DNA of 47,889 bases from Acetobacteraceae bacterium (lineage in GTDB: Bacteria > Pseudomonadota > Alphaproteobacteria > Acetobacterales > Acetobacteraceae). Positions 1-8,379 of this stretch are shown one piece after another. Under the pieces are notes generated by a model. It had not been told where the DNA came from and made no database searches. It worked only from the letters and a program-made list of their open reading frames with translations. The position numbers and the translations under genes are program-made. Where the stretch lies: positions 1 to 47,889 of the forward strand of contig JANXMB010000056.1 in the NCBI GenBank assembly GCA_025354865.1. Reading direction: 5' to 3'. The first letter of the stretch is position 1, and each line of letters starts with the position of its first letter.

Positions 1-665
1 GCCTTGCCGGATTCGTTGCCCAGCAGGCCGGGCCGAGCCATTGGGGTATCGACGAAGCCGGGGTGGACGGAGTTTGCTCGTATGTTTTCTTGGGCGTATT
101 GAATGGCCGTCGATTTGGTAAATATCCGCACCGATCCTTTCGACGCATGATAGGCCGCATTGGCGAACGAACCGACAATACCGCAAATCGAGGAGATATT
201 GACGATCGAACCGCCGCCCGCGCGCCGCATGGCCGGGATCGCGCTTTTCGTGCCCAGGAACACCCCGGTGGAATTCACCCCCATGATGAAGTTCCAGTTC
301 TCTAACGTTTGATGCTCCAACGCCGTACCGGTCATCGTGCCGGTCGCCTGCACCATCATGCCGGCGGGGCGGCCCGATACGCCGGCGATGTTGCAAAGGA
401 CGTCGAGCTTGCCGAACTGGGCCTCGGTCGCGGCGACAAGGGCGATCCATTGGGCTTCGTCGGTGACGTCCAGCCGGCGGTAGATTGCGACGCCGCCGGC
501 ATCGACGATATCCTGCGCCACGGTGCCGCCGAGGTCGTCCTGCAGGTCGCACAGCACCACGCTGGCGCCCTGGGCGGCGAATTGGCGGGCGGTTTCGGCG
601 CCGATGCCGGATGCGGCGCCGGTGACGATGGCGACTTTGCCGGCAAGGCGTGTTGCTTGGGTCAT
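1..665 (-). CDS. SDR family oxidoreductase, C-terminus cut by window edge
   Basis: NAD(P)-dependent short-chain dehydrogenase/reductase; the substrate cannot be read from sequence. The visible 221 residues start MTQATRLAGKVAIVTG. The Rossmann cofactor motif TGAASGIG is at residues 15-22, the structural CNIAG motif follows near residue 90, NISS carries the catalytic Ser region, and YHASK holds the catalytic Tyr and Lys. The PGFVDTPM segment after the active site is typical of the family. The reading frame is open to base 1, so roughly the last 30-40 residues of a usual 250-260 residue protein are missing. It is divergent from the exported methyltransferase-like gene at 757. Family assignment is firm; specificity is unknown. 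Confidence 0.93.
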   Translation of the reverse strand, partial: MTQATRLAGKVAIVTGAASGIGAETARQFAAQGASVVLCDLQDDLGGTVAQDIVDAGGVAIYRRLDVTDEAQWIALVAATEAQFGKLDVLCNIAGVSGRPAGMMVQATGTMTGTALEHQTLENWNFIMGVNSTGVFLGTKSAIPAMRRAGGGSIVNISSICGIVGSFANAAYHASKGSVRIFTKSTAIQYAQENIRANSVHPGFVDTPMARPGLLGNESGK

Positions 666-756
666 GCTTCGATTCTCCCGTTTGCGCGGTCCTGGCGTGC
701 GGCCGCGTCGCAGGTTAGGCTGGCCGAAACAATCCGCGATGGGAAGGTTGAGATCG

Positions 757-1599
757 ATGCCGTATGCAACAAGATTTCTCGCAATAGCCGCTGCCGCATG
801 GGCGCTCGGCGTGCTACCGGCGCAGGCGCAGCCGATTTCCGCCGCGCGCATTGCCGAAATTGTCGCCAGTCCGAACCGATCCGATGCTGACAGAACCAAC
901 GATCTGCGCCGCAAACCAATCCCGATGCTGGGCTTTATCGGCATTCGGCCGGGCATTGTCGCCTTCGATGTCAGCGCCGCCGGCGGTTATACGACCGAGT
1001 TGCTGGCCCGCTCGATCGGGCCGCAAGGCAAGGTGTTCGGACAAAGCCGCCCGGCCAATGCCGCGCCGTCCGCCCCCCCGGCACAGCGGGAGGGCAACAG
1101 CCGCCCCGATCTGCCGGCGATGGCACCCACCCGCGCCCCCCGCCCATCGCCCGAGGCCTTGGCCGACCGACAGGCCAAGCTTACGGCTGCGAAAGTCGCG
1201 GCGGCGCCGATCGTTGCGGTATCCCGCCCATTCGAAGACCCAGTGCCGCCGGAGTTGGTCGGAAAAATCGATCTGGCAACGTTGATGTTCAATTACCACG
1301 ACCTCGGACACATGGGCGTCGATCGGGCGGCGATGAACAAGGCGGTGTTTCGGGCTTTGAAAAAAGGCGGCACATTCGTCCTCGCCGATCACGCCGGCCG
1401 ACCGGGCACCGGCATAACCGAGTCCGGGACGCTGCATCGGATAGAGGAAGCTTTTTTGCGCAAGGAAGTCGAAGCCGCCGGTTTCAAACTGATGGCGGAA
1501 GGAAAATTCCTGCGCAACCCGAACGATCCGCGCGATCGCAACACACCGGAGCCCGCACAGCCGAAGGATGAATTCGTACTGAAATTCGTGAAACCATAA
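757..1599 (+). CDS. exported SAM-methyltransferase-like protein
   Basis: The 280-residue product begins MPYATRFLAIAAAAWALG and has a clear Sec signal peptide ending near AQAQ. The ATG at 757 was chosen because a purine-rich GGGAAGG lies about 9 nt upstream and the signal peptide follows directly; longer in-frame starts reach back into the divergent SDR gene. The body resembles the predicted periplasmic methyltransferase family (COG4798 type). It has a glycine-rich motif, VSAAGGYTTELLA, near residue 70, a FNYHDLGHM segment and an ALKKGGTFVLADH strand typical of class I methyltransferases. The acidic residue usual before the first glycine is less clear, and an Ala/Pro-rich insert of about 60 residues separates the halves. 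Export outside the SAM pool makes catalysis uncertain. Confidence 0.8.
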   Translation: MPYATRFLAIAAAAWALGVLPAQAQPISAARIAEIVASPNRSDADRTNDLRRKPIPMLGFIGIRPGIVAFDVSAAGGYTTELLARSIGPQGKVFGQSRPANAAPSAPPAQREGNSRPDLPAMAPTRAPRPSPEALADRQAKLTAAKVAAAPIVAVSRPFEDPVPPELVGKIDLATLMFNYHDLGHMGVDRAAMNKAVFRALKKGGTFVLADHAGRPGTGITESGTLHRIEEAFLRKEVEAAGFKLMAEGKFLRNPNDPRDRNTPEPAQPKDEFVLKFVKP

Positions 1600-1610
1600 G
1601 GCCCACACAG

Positions 1611-1651
1611 CAAAAACCGAGCACGCCACCTTGTCGGGGCGTGCTCGGTTT
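1611..1651. terminator. bidirectional Rho-independent terminator
   Basis: Perfect 14-bp arms at 1614-1627 and 1638-1651 enclose a 10-nt loop. The left arm is preceded by an A run (a U tract on the minus strand) and the right arm ends in TTT. It lies between two convergent genes ending at 1599 and 1663 and can serve both. Confidence 0.8.
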
Positions 1652-1662
1652 GCGGTTGCGAA

Positions 1663-2868
1663 TTATTCTGCGGCCAGCTTCGAAATGGCCACGCCTTTGC
1701 CGACGCCGGCTCGGTCTTTGAACGGAGTCGTATCGAGATCCTCCAGCTCGATCTCCCGCGCCAAAACCTTACGTTTCCATTCCTGGTGCTCGGGTTCCTT
1801 CGCGGTAAATTCCGGCATCACTTCTTTGGCGAACAGTTCCAGGCTTTCGCAGATGTGTTCGTTGGTGTTCTTGCCCGCCTGATTAAGCAGAATGATCTGA
1901 TCGACGTGGGAGGTTTCGAACCGACGCAGCTTGCGACGGATGGTTTCCGGCGATCCGATCAGGCCGCCCATCAGCGCGCGGGCCTGCGCCTCGGGGTTTT
2001 CCTTCTTCCACTTGTTGTATTCGTCCCACATGTTGACCGTGCCGGGGGCCGGCCGTTCGCGTCCGCGCGAGCCGCTGTACCAAGCCAGCGAGAACTGGAA
2101 GAACGTTGCCCCATCGGCGCGGCGGCGGGCTTCCTCGTCCGTTTCGGCGCACATGAAGTAGCTGACCATGGCGATGTTGCAGTTGGCCTGATAGTCGGCC
2201 AATTTTTTCTGCCGCAACACGAACGAGTTGTAATAGGCATGCACCCAGGCGTTCGCCATGTCCGCCGACAGGAACTGGAAACCGAGAGCGCCGATACCGC
2301 AACGACCGGCCATCTCGATCGTTTCCAACTGGCTGCACGCCACCCAAAGCGGGGGATGCGGCTTCTGGAGCGGCTTCGGCAGCACATTACGCAGCGGGAA
2401 TTTGAAATACGGGCCGTCGTATTCCCAGCCGCCATCCTTGAACATCGGCAGCACGCAGCGCACCCCGTCTTCCCAGACCGCCTGCTTGTCTTCCATCTGC
2501 CGATCGAACGGGCCGAGTTCGGTGATGCTGGCGCCTTCGCCCATGCCGAATTCCACCCGGCCGTTGCTGACCAGATCCAGGCACGCAACTTTTTCCGCGA
2601 CGCGGGCAGGGTGGTTGGTGGTCAACTGAATGATGCCGTGACCGAGACGGATTTGCTTCGTCCGTTGGGAAGCGGCGGCCAGGAAGACCTCGGGCTGCGG
2701 GGAATGGGAATATTCTTCTAGGAAGTGGTGCTCGACCTCCCACGCGTAGTGATAGCCCAGCTTATCCGCCAGTTCGACCTGGGTCAGAGCGTTTTGATAG
2801 AGCTGGTGCTCGGTATCCGCCTCCCACGGGCGGGGGCATTGCATTTCGTAGAAGATACCGAACTTCAT
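1663..2868 (-). CDS. LLM-class flavin-dependent oxidoreductase (bacterial luciferase-like)
   Basis: A 401-residue TIM-barrel monooxygenase of the luciferase-like family. It starts MKFGIFYEMQ and shows the family pattern of an early hydrophobic strand, WEVEHHFLEE near residue 45, LGHGIIQL, and RVEFGMGEG. FMN or F420 is the expected cofactor; the substrate is unknown. The start at 2868 is supported by an AGGAG ribosome site 8-9 nt upstream; the open frame extends 71 codons further but that stretch has no family similarity. The C-terminus (after about residue 340) is longer than in compact LLM proteins. It is convergent with the methyltransferase-like gene across a shared terminator and divergent from the esterase at 3063. 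Confidence 0.92.
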   Translation of the reverse strand: MKFGIFYEMQCPRPWEADTEHQLYQNALTQVELADKLGYHYAWEVEHHFLEEYSHSPQPEVFLAAASQRTKQIRLGHGIIQLTTNHPARVAEKVACLDLVSNGRVEFGMGEGASITELGPFDRQMEDKQAVWEDGVRCVLPMFKDGGWEYDGPYFKFPLRNVLPKPLQKPHPPLWVACSQLETIEMAGRCGIGALGFQFLSADMANAWVHAYYNSFVLRQKKLADYQANCNIAMVSYFMCAETDEEARRRADGATFFQFSLAWYSGSRGRERPAPGTVNMWDEYNKWKKENPEAQARALMGGLIGSPETIRRKLRRFETSHVDQIILLNQAGKNTNEHICESLELFAKEVMPEFTAKEPEHQEWKRKVLAREIELEDLDTTPFKDRAGVGKGVAISKLAAE

Positions 2869-3062
2869 GACGCTTGCTCCTGGCTGTCTCGACCGGTGGG
2901 TATCTAGGCATACTCGTGGGAAACGGGCAAATTCCCGGCACAGAAGGGGATTAGGACGGGCTGGAGGGCGTGGTTTGCACCGATACCGTCGGCCCCGACG
3001 AACCAGGGCATGGGATTGCGTTCGATTTGCCAACATTTGTGTTGCTTGAAGGAGAGTTTGCG

Positions 3063-4019
3063 ATGACATTCGGCCCCGCATTGTTCCGCTCGGCGGCGAT
3101 CGACCCCGATACTGCGAAACTGAACGACGCGATGATCGCGTTGCTGACGCCGCTTCCGGAATGGTGGAATATCGGCGCCGCCGTGGCCCGCGAAAATCGC
3201 CGTCTGGGACGGGGGCCGTTTCCGCCGGTCACGCTGTCGCCGCGCGCGCGGACCATCGTCATTGCCGGACGGGATGGTAACGAGATTCCGTTGCGCGTCA
3301 TTGCCACCAACCATCCCCCGCGTGGCGTCTACCTGCATTGCCACGGCGGCGGCTGGGTTTTGGGTGGGGCCGACATGAACGATGCGATGCTTGAACGGAT
3401 TGCCGACAAGACCGGGCTGGCGGTCGTGAGCGTGGAATATCGGCTGGCGCCGGAGCATCCGTATCCGGCCGGGCCGGACGATTGCGAGTCGGCGGCGGCG
3501 TGGCTGGTTGCGCATATGTCCGAGGAATTCGGCTGCACCGCGCTGACGATCGGCGGCGAATCCGCCGGCGGTCATCTGGCGGCGGTAACGGTGCTGCGGA
3601 TGCGCGATCGTTACGGCTACATAGCATTCCGCGGCGCCAATCTGGTATACGGTGCATTCGATCTCGCAATGACACCGAGCCAACGGCAGTTTGGAAATAG
3701 GCGTTTGGTGTTGCGGACGATCGATATGCAGCAGTTCTACAATGCGTTTTTGCCGAATATCGAGGATCGGCGGCAGCCCGATATTTCTCCGTTGTACGCG
3801 GATTTGAAGGGCCTCTGCCCGGCGTTGTTTTCAGTTGGAACGAAAGACGCGCTGTTGGACGACACGCTGTTCATGCACGCGCGTTGGGTCGCAGCCGGGA
3901 ATGCGGCGGAACTGGCGATTTATCCCGGCGGGGCGCACGGCTTCACGCTGTTTCCGAATGGCCTCGCCGAGAAAGCCAGTGCTCGGATGGACGCGTTTTT
4001 AACGGGGGTGCTGGGGTAG
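3063..4019 (+). CDS. alpha/beta hydrolase, hormone-sensitive-lipase (family IV) esterase
   Basis: A 318-residue cytosolic esterase or lipase-like enzyme. The oxyanion-hole motif HGGGW is at residues 94-98, the nucleophile elbow GESAG at 165-169 (Ser167), the acid in KDALLDD at about Asp262, and the catalytic His in GGAHGF at His292. These are complete and correctly ordered for family IV. The ATG at 3063 has GGAGAG 10-15 nt upstream. No signal peptide is seen. It is the last normal high-GC gene before the low-GC cassette. The physiological ester is unknown. Confidence 0.93.
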   Translation: MTFGPALFRSAAIDPDTAKLNDAMIALLTPLPEWWNIGAAVARENRRLGRGPFPPVTLSPRARTIVIAGRDGNEIPLRVIATNHPPRGVYLHCHGGGWVLGGADMNDAMLERIADKTGLAVVSVEYRLAPEHPYPAGPDDCESAAAWLVAHMSEEFGCTALTIGGESAGGHLAAVTVLRMRDRYGYIAFRGANLVYGAFDLAMTPSQRQFGNRRLVLRTIDMQQFYNAFLPNIEDRRQPDISPLYADLKGLCPALFSVGTKDALLDDTLFMHARWVAAGNAAELAIYPGGAHGFTLFPNGLAEKASARMDAFLTGVLG

Positions 4020-4302
4020 GGGGACTGATATCGGATCGGGATAGCCGGGGTGCGGCGTCGCTGTCCCGAGTTGCACCGTTCGGCTGATCAGCGTGGCGGA
4101 CTACGCGGCGGCGACTACCCCCGTGATTGCGATCTGATTGTCATATTCAGGAGTTTAGGTAGGCAAGATCGACATATAACAGATGGCATTGTAAGAACAG
4201 TTGGCGATTGATCGGCGATTCCAATTATGGATCAAAATCGACATCACGTGCATATTTTTTGGATTACGACGGACCTCTCTAAATTTGCTGAAGGGGACAC
4301 TC

Positions 4303-4728
4303 GTGGCGTATCGGCAGGATTTGTTGGGCGCGGCAAAAAGGCATCTTCGGGCGGCCGAACAGCTATATAACGTATCGTCGGCGGGATCGCAGCCGGGGTG
4401 CAAAGTGGTGGCTGGCTATTTGTTCGGTATTGCCGGCGAATTGGCGGTGAAGGAGATGATGCGGAAAAGTGGAATGGTGCCACTGGACCCGATTTCTCGT
4501 CGCGATGACCCATACTATGCACATTTTCCGGCATTGAAGACGCGCCTCCGCGATGCTGTGGCAGGTCGTCGAGCGGGAGAACTTAAACAGATTGCTGAGG
4601 ATGATGCGTTGTTCCAGAATTGGGATACAGATATGCGCTATGCTCCCACGAACGACGTTGATGCGTTGTGGGTCGAGGCATGGAAGGCCAGCGCGCAGGC
4701 GTTGATCCAGAAGATGGAGGGGCCCTGA
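4303..4728 (+). CDS. small HEPN-like alpha-helical protein, first gene of the cassette
   Basis: A 141-residue, mostly helical protein. GTG at 4303 was chosen because GAAGGGG lies 6-12 nt upstream; upstream codons in the same frame (from 4201) look non-coding. Several features recall HEPN proteins: RHLRAAEQL near residue 13, AGYLFGIAGELAVK at 37-50, HFPALK at 74-79, and WDTDMRYAP at 107-115. HEPN proteins are often RNases or partners in toxin-antitoxin and immune systems. The canonical R-x4-6-H catalytic motif is not present: Arg112 is followed by YAPTND without a histidine. It may therefore be a non-catalytic adaptor or a divergent nuclease. Its TGA overlaps the next gene's ATG by one base, so the two are translationally coupled. 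The family call is inference from motif pattern only. Confidence 0.6.
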   Translation: MAYRQDLLGAAKRHLRAAEQLYNVSSAGSQPGCKVVAGYLFGIAGELAVKEMMRKSGMVPLDPISRRDDPYYAHFPALKTRLRDAVAGRRAGELKQIAEDDALFQNWDTDMRYAPTNDVDALWVEAWKASAQALIQKMEGP

Positions 4729-6107
4729 TGGGTGAAATGCTGTTCGATTGCTCGCTGCCAAGTCTGGTGGCGACCCTCGTCGAACTTGCGGGACGTCAAT
4801 TCGTCGAGGCCGGAACGGTGATACGCGATGCGTCAGGGCGGTTGAGTTTTATTGCCAATCGCCCACCGAACGGCAACGAGCGCGAGACTTTGGGCCTAGC
4901 GCTGATAGCAAGGCTGGGTGCTTACGCACGTAGCGACCGGCCGATTGGTTTTCGGGGGGATGGCGGTGTGCTCCCGATGCTTGAGGCGCGCGAGCGGCTG
5001 TCGGTTCAAGTAGGCGATATTTTCTGCAACCTGCTCGATCGGCGCATCGTCGGTGCCGGCTGGCTAGATGCGCCGATAACAAGGCATGCTAGGCCGCCCA
5101 GGATCGTGTTCGCCACGCTAAAAGGTGGTGTAGGGCGCTCGACCGCTCTGGCGATCGCGGCGGCCGATCTCGCACGTCGTAACCAAAACGTCTTAGTTGT
5201 CGATCTCGATCTTGAAGCGCCGGGTTTGGGCGACCTTCTGCTAGACACGGATCGGATGCCTAAATTTGGGGTGGTCGACTATTTGGTTGAAAATGGCATC
5301 GGAGGCATACCAAGTTCGACTCTTCGCGATTTCATCGGGGCGAGTGGGCTCACTGCTCCGGGTGGCGGGCGCGTCGATGTACTTCCGGCACTTGGCAGTC
5401 GCTCGCTCGAGAATCCCGCAAACGTTCTCCCTAAGCTTTCACGTGCGATGATCGAGGACATTGTCGACGGTCGCACTGTGTCGGTCAGCGAACAGATATC
5501 ATCGATGATTTCGCGCGTTACGGCACATGAGCGATACGATGCGGTACTTATCGACAGCCGCGCCGGATTATCCGAACTCGCCGCCCCGGCGGTTCTCGGA
5601 CTCGGGGCTACCGTTCTACTATTCGGAACTGCACAGAAGCAGACTATCGAGGGGTATCGGGCATTGTTCGCGGCTTTGCAGCTTCTGGCGCAGCGCGACA
5701 AAAACCAGGGACGCGATCCCGAATGGCGGACGATGCTGCGACCAGTCTACGCAAAAGCCAGTCTTAATCAGGACATTACCGACCGATTTATCGAAGATAT
5801 GTATGAGTTGTACTCTGCTCACATTTACGATGAAGAGTCCAGCGAAATCAGTGAAATCAACGCATCCGATTCATTGCGATTTGCTCGGGGTGACGAATCG
5901 GCGCCGCACTGGCCGTTGATCGTGCCATTTAGTCAGAGTTTTGTGGATTTCGATCCGACCCGAATTTCCGGGCAATTGACGGCGTCCTTCTACGAGCAAA
6001 CTTATCGTAATTTCCTTTCCGGCCTAGACGTCGCGATGGCGTTTGGCAAAGATGTTATCGGGACAGAATCTGGCAACTGGCCAGTTAGTGGCGGGATAGT
6101 AAATTGA
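4728..6107 (+). CDS. MinD/ParA-like P-loop ATPase with N-terminal extension, cassette gene 2
   Basis: A 459-residue protein with an N-terminal domain of about 120 residues that I do not recognise, followed by a SIMIBI-class ATPase domain. The deviant Walker A reads KGGVGRST (132-139): the signature Lys132 is kept but the usual second lysine is Arg137. DLDLEAPGL (159-167) is the A-prime motif, and LIDSRAG (274-280) is the Walker B/switch region. The KGGVGR plus DLEAPGL plus DSRAG combination is, from general knowledge, typical of MinD-like ATPases in mobile conflict-type gene clusters rather than chromosome or plasmid partition proteins. The start at 4728 overlaps the upstream stop (TGATG) and has GGAGGGG 6-12 nt before it; ATG at 4737 is an alternative. 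No ParB-like gene or parS-like repeat is nearby. Confidence 0.85.
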   Translation: MGEMLFDCSLPSLVATLVELAGRQFVEAGTVIRDASGRLSFIANRPPNGNERETLGLALIARLGAYARSDRPIGFRGDGGVLPMLEARERLSVQVGDIFCNLLDRRIVGAGWLDAPITRHARPPRIVFATLKGGVGRSTALAIAAADLARRNQNVLVVDLDLEAPGLGDLLLDTDRMPKFGVVDYLVENGIGGIPSSTLRDFIGASGLTAPGGGRVDVLPALGSRSLENPANVLPKLSRAMIEDIVDGRTVSVSEQISSMISRVTAHERYDAVLIDSRAGLSELAAPAVLGLGATVLLFGTAQKQTIEGYRALFAALQLLAQRDKNQGRDPEWRTMLRPVYAKASLNQDITDRFIEDMYELYSAHIYDEESSEISEINASDSLRFARGDESAPHWPLIVPFSQSFVDFDPTRISGQLTASFYEQTYRNFLSGLDVAMAFGKDVIGTESGNWPVSGGIVN

Positions 6108-7555
6108 GCGCGACCGATCCCGATTTTTCGGCAATACGCGAGGCAATTGCGGGATTCGATCTCTCATCCAAGGTCGAGCCCAACGCTGTCATTGAGTTCG
6201 AGCGAGGCTTTTTCCCAGGAGGGCATCGCGGCATCGTCGATTTGCGTCGCCAGTTAGTCGTCGGCAATCGTGGCATGGGCAAGAGCTTTTGGACCCACGC
6301 ACTGCTTAATAAGGATCTTCGGCACCGGCTTGCTGAGGTGTATGGCCATGCATGGCTCACCGGCGTGAAGGTCGAGGTTGGTTTCAACGGTTCGGTTAAG
6401 GAGAGTGAGACGGCGCCAACGATCGATGAGGCCACAAGCTTGCTTGACAGGGGCTACGATCCCGAGCTCATTTGGCGTGCGGTTCTGATGCGAATTGCAA
6501 AAAGAGAACTCTCGCAAGTCACCCCCGAACCGCTATCCGTTACGATTGAGGGTCTGAAGGACGATGTGAATCGTTATTCGACAATTCTGTCGGCCGCAGA
6601 CGATACACTGACCAAAGAAGGGAATACACTCCTAATTGTTTTTGACGCGCTCGATCGGCTGGGCCGCGATTGGGCTAGCATTAGAAGGCAGACAGGCGCG
6701 CTTTTGTCATTAGCGGTCGGGTTGCAGTCGTTCGCGTCGATCCGCGCCAAGATTTTCATGCGCGTGGATCAGTACTCGGATCGGGAACTGTTCCGTTTTC
6801 CGGACAGTTCCAAAATCACCAACGACCATGTTGCGCTGACTTGGCGTCCGCATGAGCTTTATGGATTGCTGCTGTCCGAGTTGCTGCGCAACCCTGCGTC
6901 GCTACAGGCACTTCAGAGTCTTGCAAGGCGGGAAAACGCCACTGAGGCGCTTCCATACGACGGCGTCGATAAATTGGGAAATAGCGACGCACAGGCGCGA
7001 TTGATCAATGGGATCGCCGGGGAGTTCATGGGAAGCAACAAGAAGCGCGGTCAAATTTACACCTGGGTGCCACTGCATCTGAGCGATGCAGCACAAACTT
7101 GCTCACCGCGAAGCTTCCTTACGGCGTGGAAAAAGGCAGCAGAGCATATTCCGGTGCCGTCCGGACGAGCGGTCGATCACCTTGGTTTGATCGATGGCGT
7201 TCGCTCGGCATCCGCCAATCGATTGATCGAGCTTTACGAGGACTACCCTTGGATCGAACAGGCACTCAAGGCACTGCGCCGTGAACATGTGCCAATGGAA
7301 GAGGGACAATTGTTTGAGAAGTGGAAACAAAAAGAGGTTATAGAAGCGATAAAGACACATGCCAGCGACGCGCCCCAATCTACGCCGGTGAAATTCCTTG
7401 TGGGAGACCCGCTTTCTGCCTTGCTATCGTCGATGGTTGACGTTGGGGTCATGGAGAGGCGGAAAAATGGTAAGATCAACGTTCCCGATATTTTCAGAGT
7501 AGAGGCAGAAATCCTGCGTCGCGGTGGTGTCGCGGTTCCGAGACGCACCGTTTGA
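6104..7555 (+). CDS. STAND/AAA-like P-loop ATPase with C-terminal winged-helix-like region, cassette gene 3
   Basis: A 483-residue protein starting at TTG 6104, which overlaps the previous TGA by four bases (TTGA); this strict coupling decides the start. Walker A is GNRGMGKS (54-61), and Walker B is the hydrophobic LLIVFDALDRL with Asp181 and Asp184. A further strand, AKIFMRVDQYSD (about 215-226), and a LTWRPHELYGLLL helix follow as in STAND and Sll1717-type ATPases. The last about 50 residues (LLSSMVDVGVMERRKNG) look like a winged helix. No recognisable effector domain (TIR, nuclease, membrane segment) is fused, so output must come from a partner or from the central region. It ends 6 nt before the convergent SDR stop. 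Confidence 0.82.
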   Translation: MSATDPDFSAIREAIAGFDLSSKVEPNAVIEFERGFFPGGHRGIVDLRRQLVVGNRGMGKSFWTHALLNKDLRHRLAEVYGHAWLTGVKVEVGFNGSVKESETAPTIDEATSLLDRGYDPELIWRAVLMRIAKRELSQVTPEPLSVTIEGLKDDVNRYSTILSAADDTLTKEGNTLLIVFDALDRLGRDWASIRRQTGALLSLAVGLQSFASIRAKIFMRVDQYSDRELFRFPDSSKITNDHVALTWRPHELYGLLLSELLRNPASLQALQSLARRENATEALPYDGVDKLGNSDAQARLINGIAGEFMGSNKKRGQIYTWVPLHLSDAAQTCSPRSFLTAWKKAAEHIPVPSGRAVDHLGLIDGVRSASANRLIELYEDYPWIEQALKALRREHVPMEEGQLFEKWKQKEVIEAIKTHASDAPQSTPVKFLVGDPLSALLSSMVDVGVMERRKNGKINVPDIFRVEAEILRRGGVAVPRRTV

Positions 7556-7561
7556 CCGTTA

Positions 7562-8305
7562 TTACATATTCGACCCAACCGGAATGAACGCCGCGCCGGT
7601 CCCGCCGTCCACCGGGATCGTTGTGCCGGCAATATACCGCGCGCCATCGCTCAGCAGGAACATCATGACATCCACCACGTCGTCGGGCTGCGCGATGCGC
7701 CCGACGGGGGAGATGCCGGACGGGCGGTAGCCTTTCGACGCGGTGGGGTCGGATATCGCGCGCACCATCGGCGTATCCACCGTGCCCGGCGCCAGCGCGT
7801 TGACCAGCACGCCGGACGGTGCCCACTCCGCCGCCATCACCCGGGTCAACTGGGTGACTGCCGCCTTGGATGCGGCATAGGCGCCCGACATGACTTTCGG
7901 CCGCAGCGCCGCCAGGGACGATAGCAAGATCGCGCGGGAGGGGTTTTCCGGCGTTGCGCCCGCGCGCAGCAGCGGCAGCGCCTTTTGCGCACACAGGAAG
8001 GTGCCGCGCAGGTTGATATTCAGCACGAGGTCGAAGTCCTCGATCGCCATATCCTCCATCGCTCCGGTGCGCAGGACGCCGGCGCAGCAGATCAGCGCGT
8101 TCAGCGGCCGATCGATCCCGGCGAAGGCGGCGGTCACGCTGGCGGCGTCGGACACATCGCACCGCACCGCCGCGAACCGATCGCCGAGCGCGGTTTGCTC
8201 GGCGCGATCCAGTCCGTAGACGGTCCAGCCGGCGTCGAGCAGACGTTGCGCGGCGGCTTTGCCGATGCCGGAAGCCGATCCGGTTATGGCGGCGGTTTTT
8301 GTCAT
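7562..8305 (-). CDS. SDR family oxidoreductase
   Basis: A 247-residue short-chain dehydrogenase/reductase of classical length. The cofactor motif TGSASGIG is at residues 8-15, CCAG replaces the usual NNAG near residue 74, LLSSLAA holds the catalytic Ser, and YAASK the Tyr/Lys pair. The C-terminal IPVDGGTGA is typical of FabG-like members. GGAA lies about 8 nt before the ATG. The substrate is unknown. It is upstream of nothing in the same operon; the DHA2 exporter lies 74 nt upstream on the same strand and could be co-transcribed. It converges on the cassette ATPase with a 6-nt gap. Confidence 0.93.
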   Translation of the reverse strand: MTKTAAITGSASGIGKAAAQRLLDAGWTVYGLDRAEQTALGDRFAAVRCDVSDAASVTAAFAGIDRPLNALICCAGVLRTGAMEDMAIEDFDLVLNINLRGTFLCAQKALPLLRAGATPENPSRAILLSSLAALRPKVMSGAYAASKAAVTQLTRVMAAEWAPSGVLVNALAPGTVDTPMVRAISDPTASKGYRPSGISPVGRIAQPDDVVDVMMFLLSDGARYIAGTTIPVDGGTGAAFIPVGSNM

Positions 8306-8379
8306 CGCGAATTCCTTCGGCAGTCAGGGCAGGGCCGAAGGATGGCGGCAGGGCGGGGGCGGGGCAAGGCCGACCGGTA

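Larger units (their letters stand above)
4303..7555 (+). other. candidate three-gene conflict/defence cassette (islet)
   Basis: Three co-directional, overlapping genes: a HEPN-like protein, a MinD/ParA-like ATPase, and a STAND/AAA-like ATPase. The block has visibly lower GC and more A/T-ending codons (TTA, ATA, AGA appear) than its neighbours. It sits between an esterase and an SDR with no other disturbance. No integrase, tRNA or flanking direct repeat was found at its edges. The 283 nt from 4020 to 4302 become AT-rich from about 4140 and presumably hold its promoter, but I cannot assign -35/-10 boxes. The role in defence is inference from domain composition. Confidence 0.6.

Noticed and set aside
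4728-6107. Plasmid or chromosome partition ParA
   Set aside because: No ParB gene or parS-like repeats adjoin it, the P-loop is a KGGVGRS variant, and the neighbours are HEPN-like and STAND-like genes.
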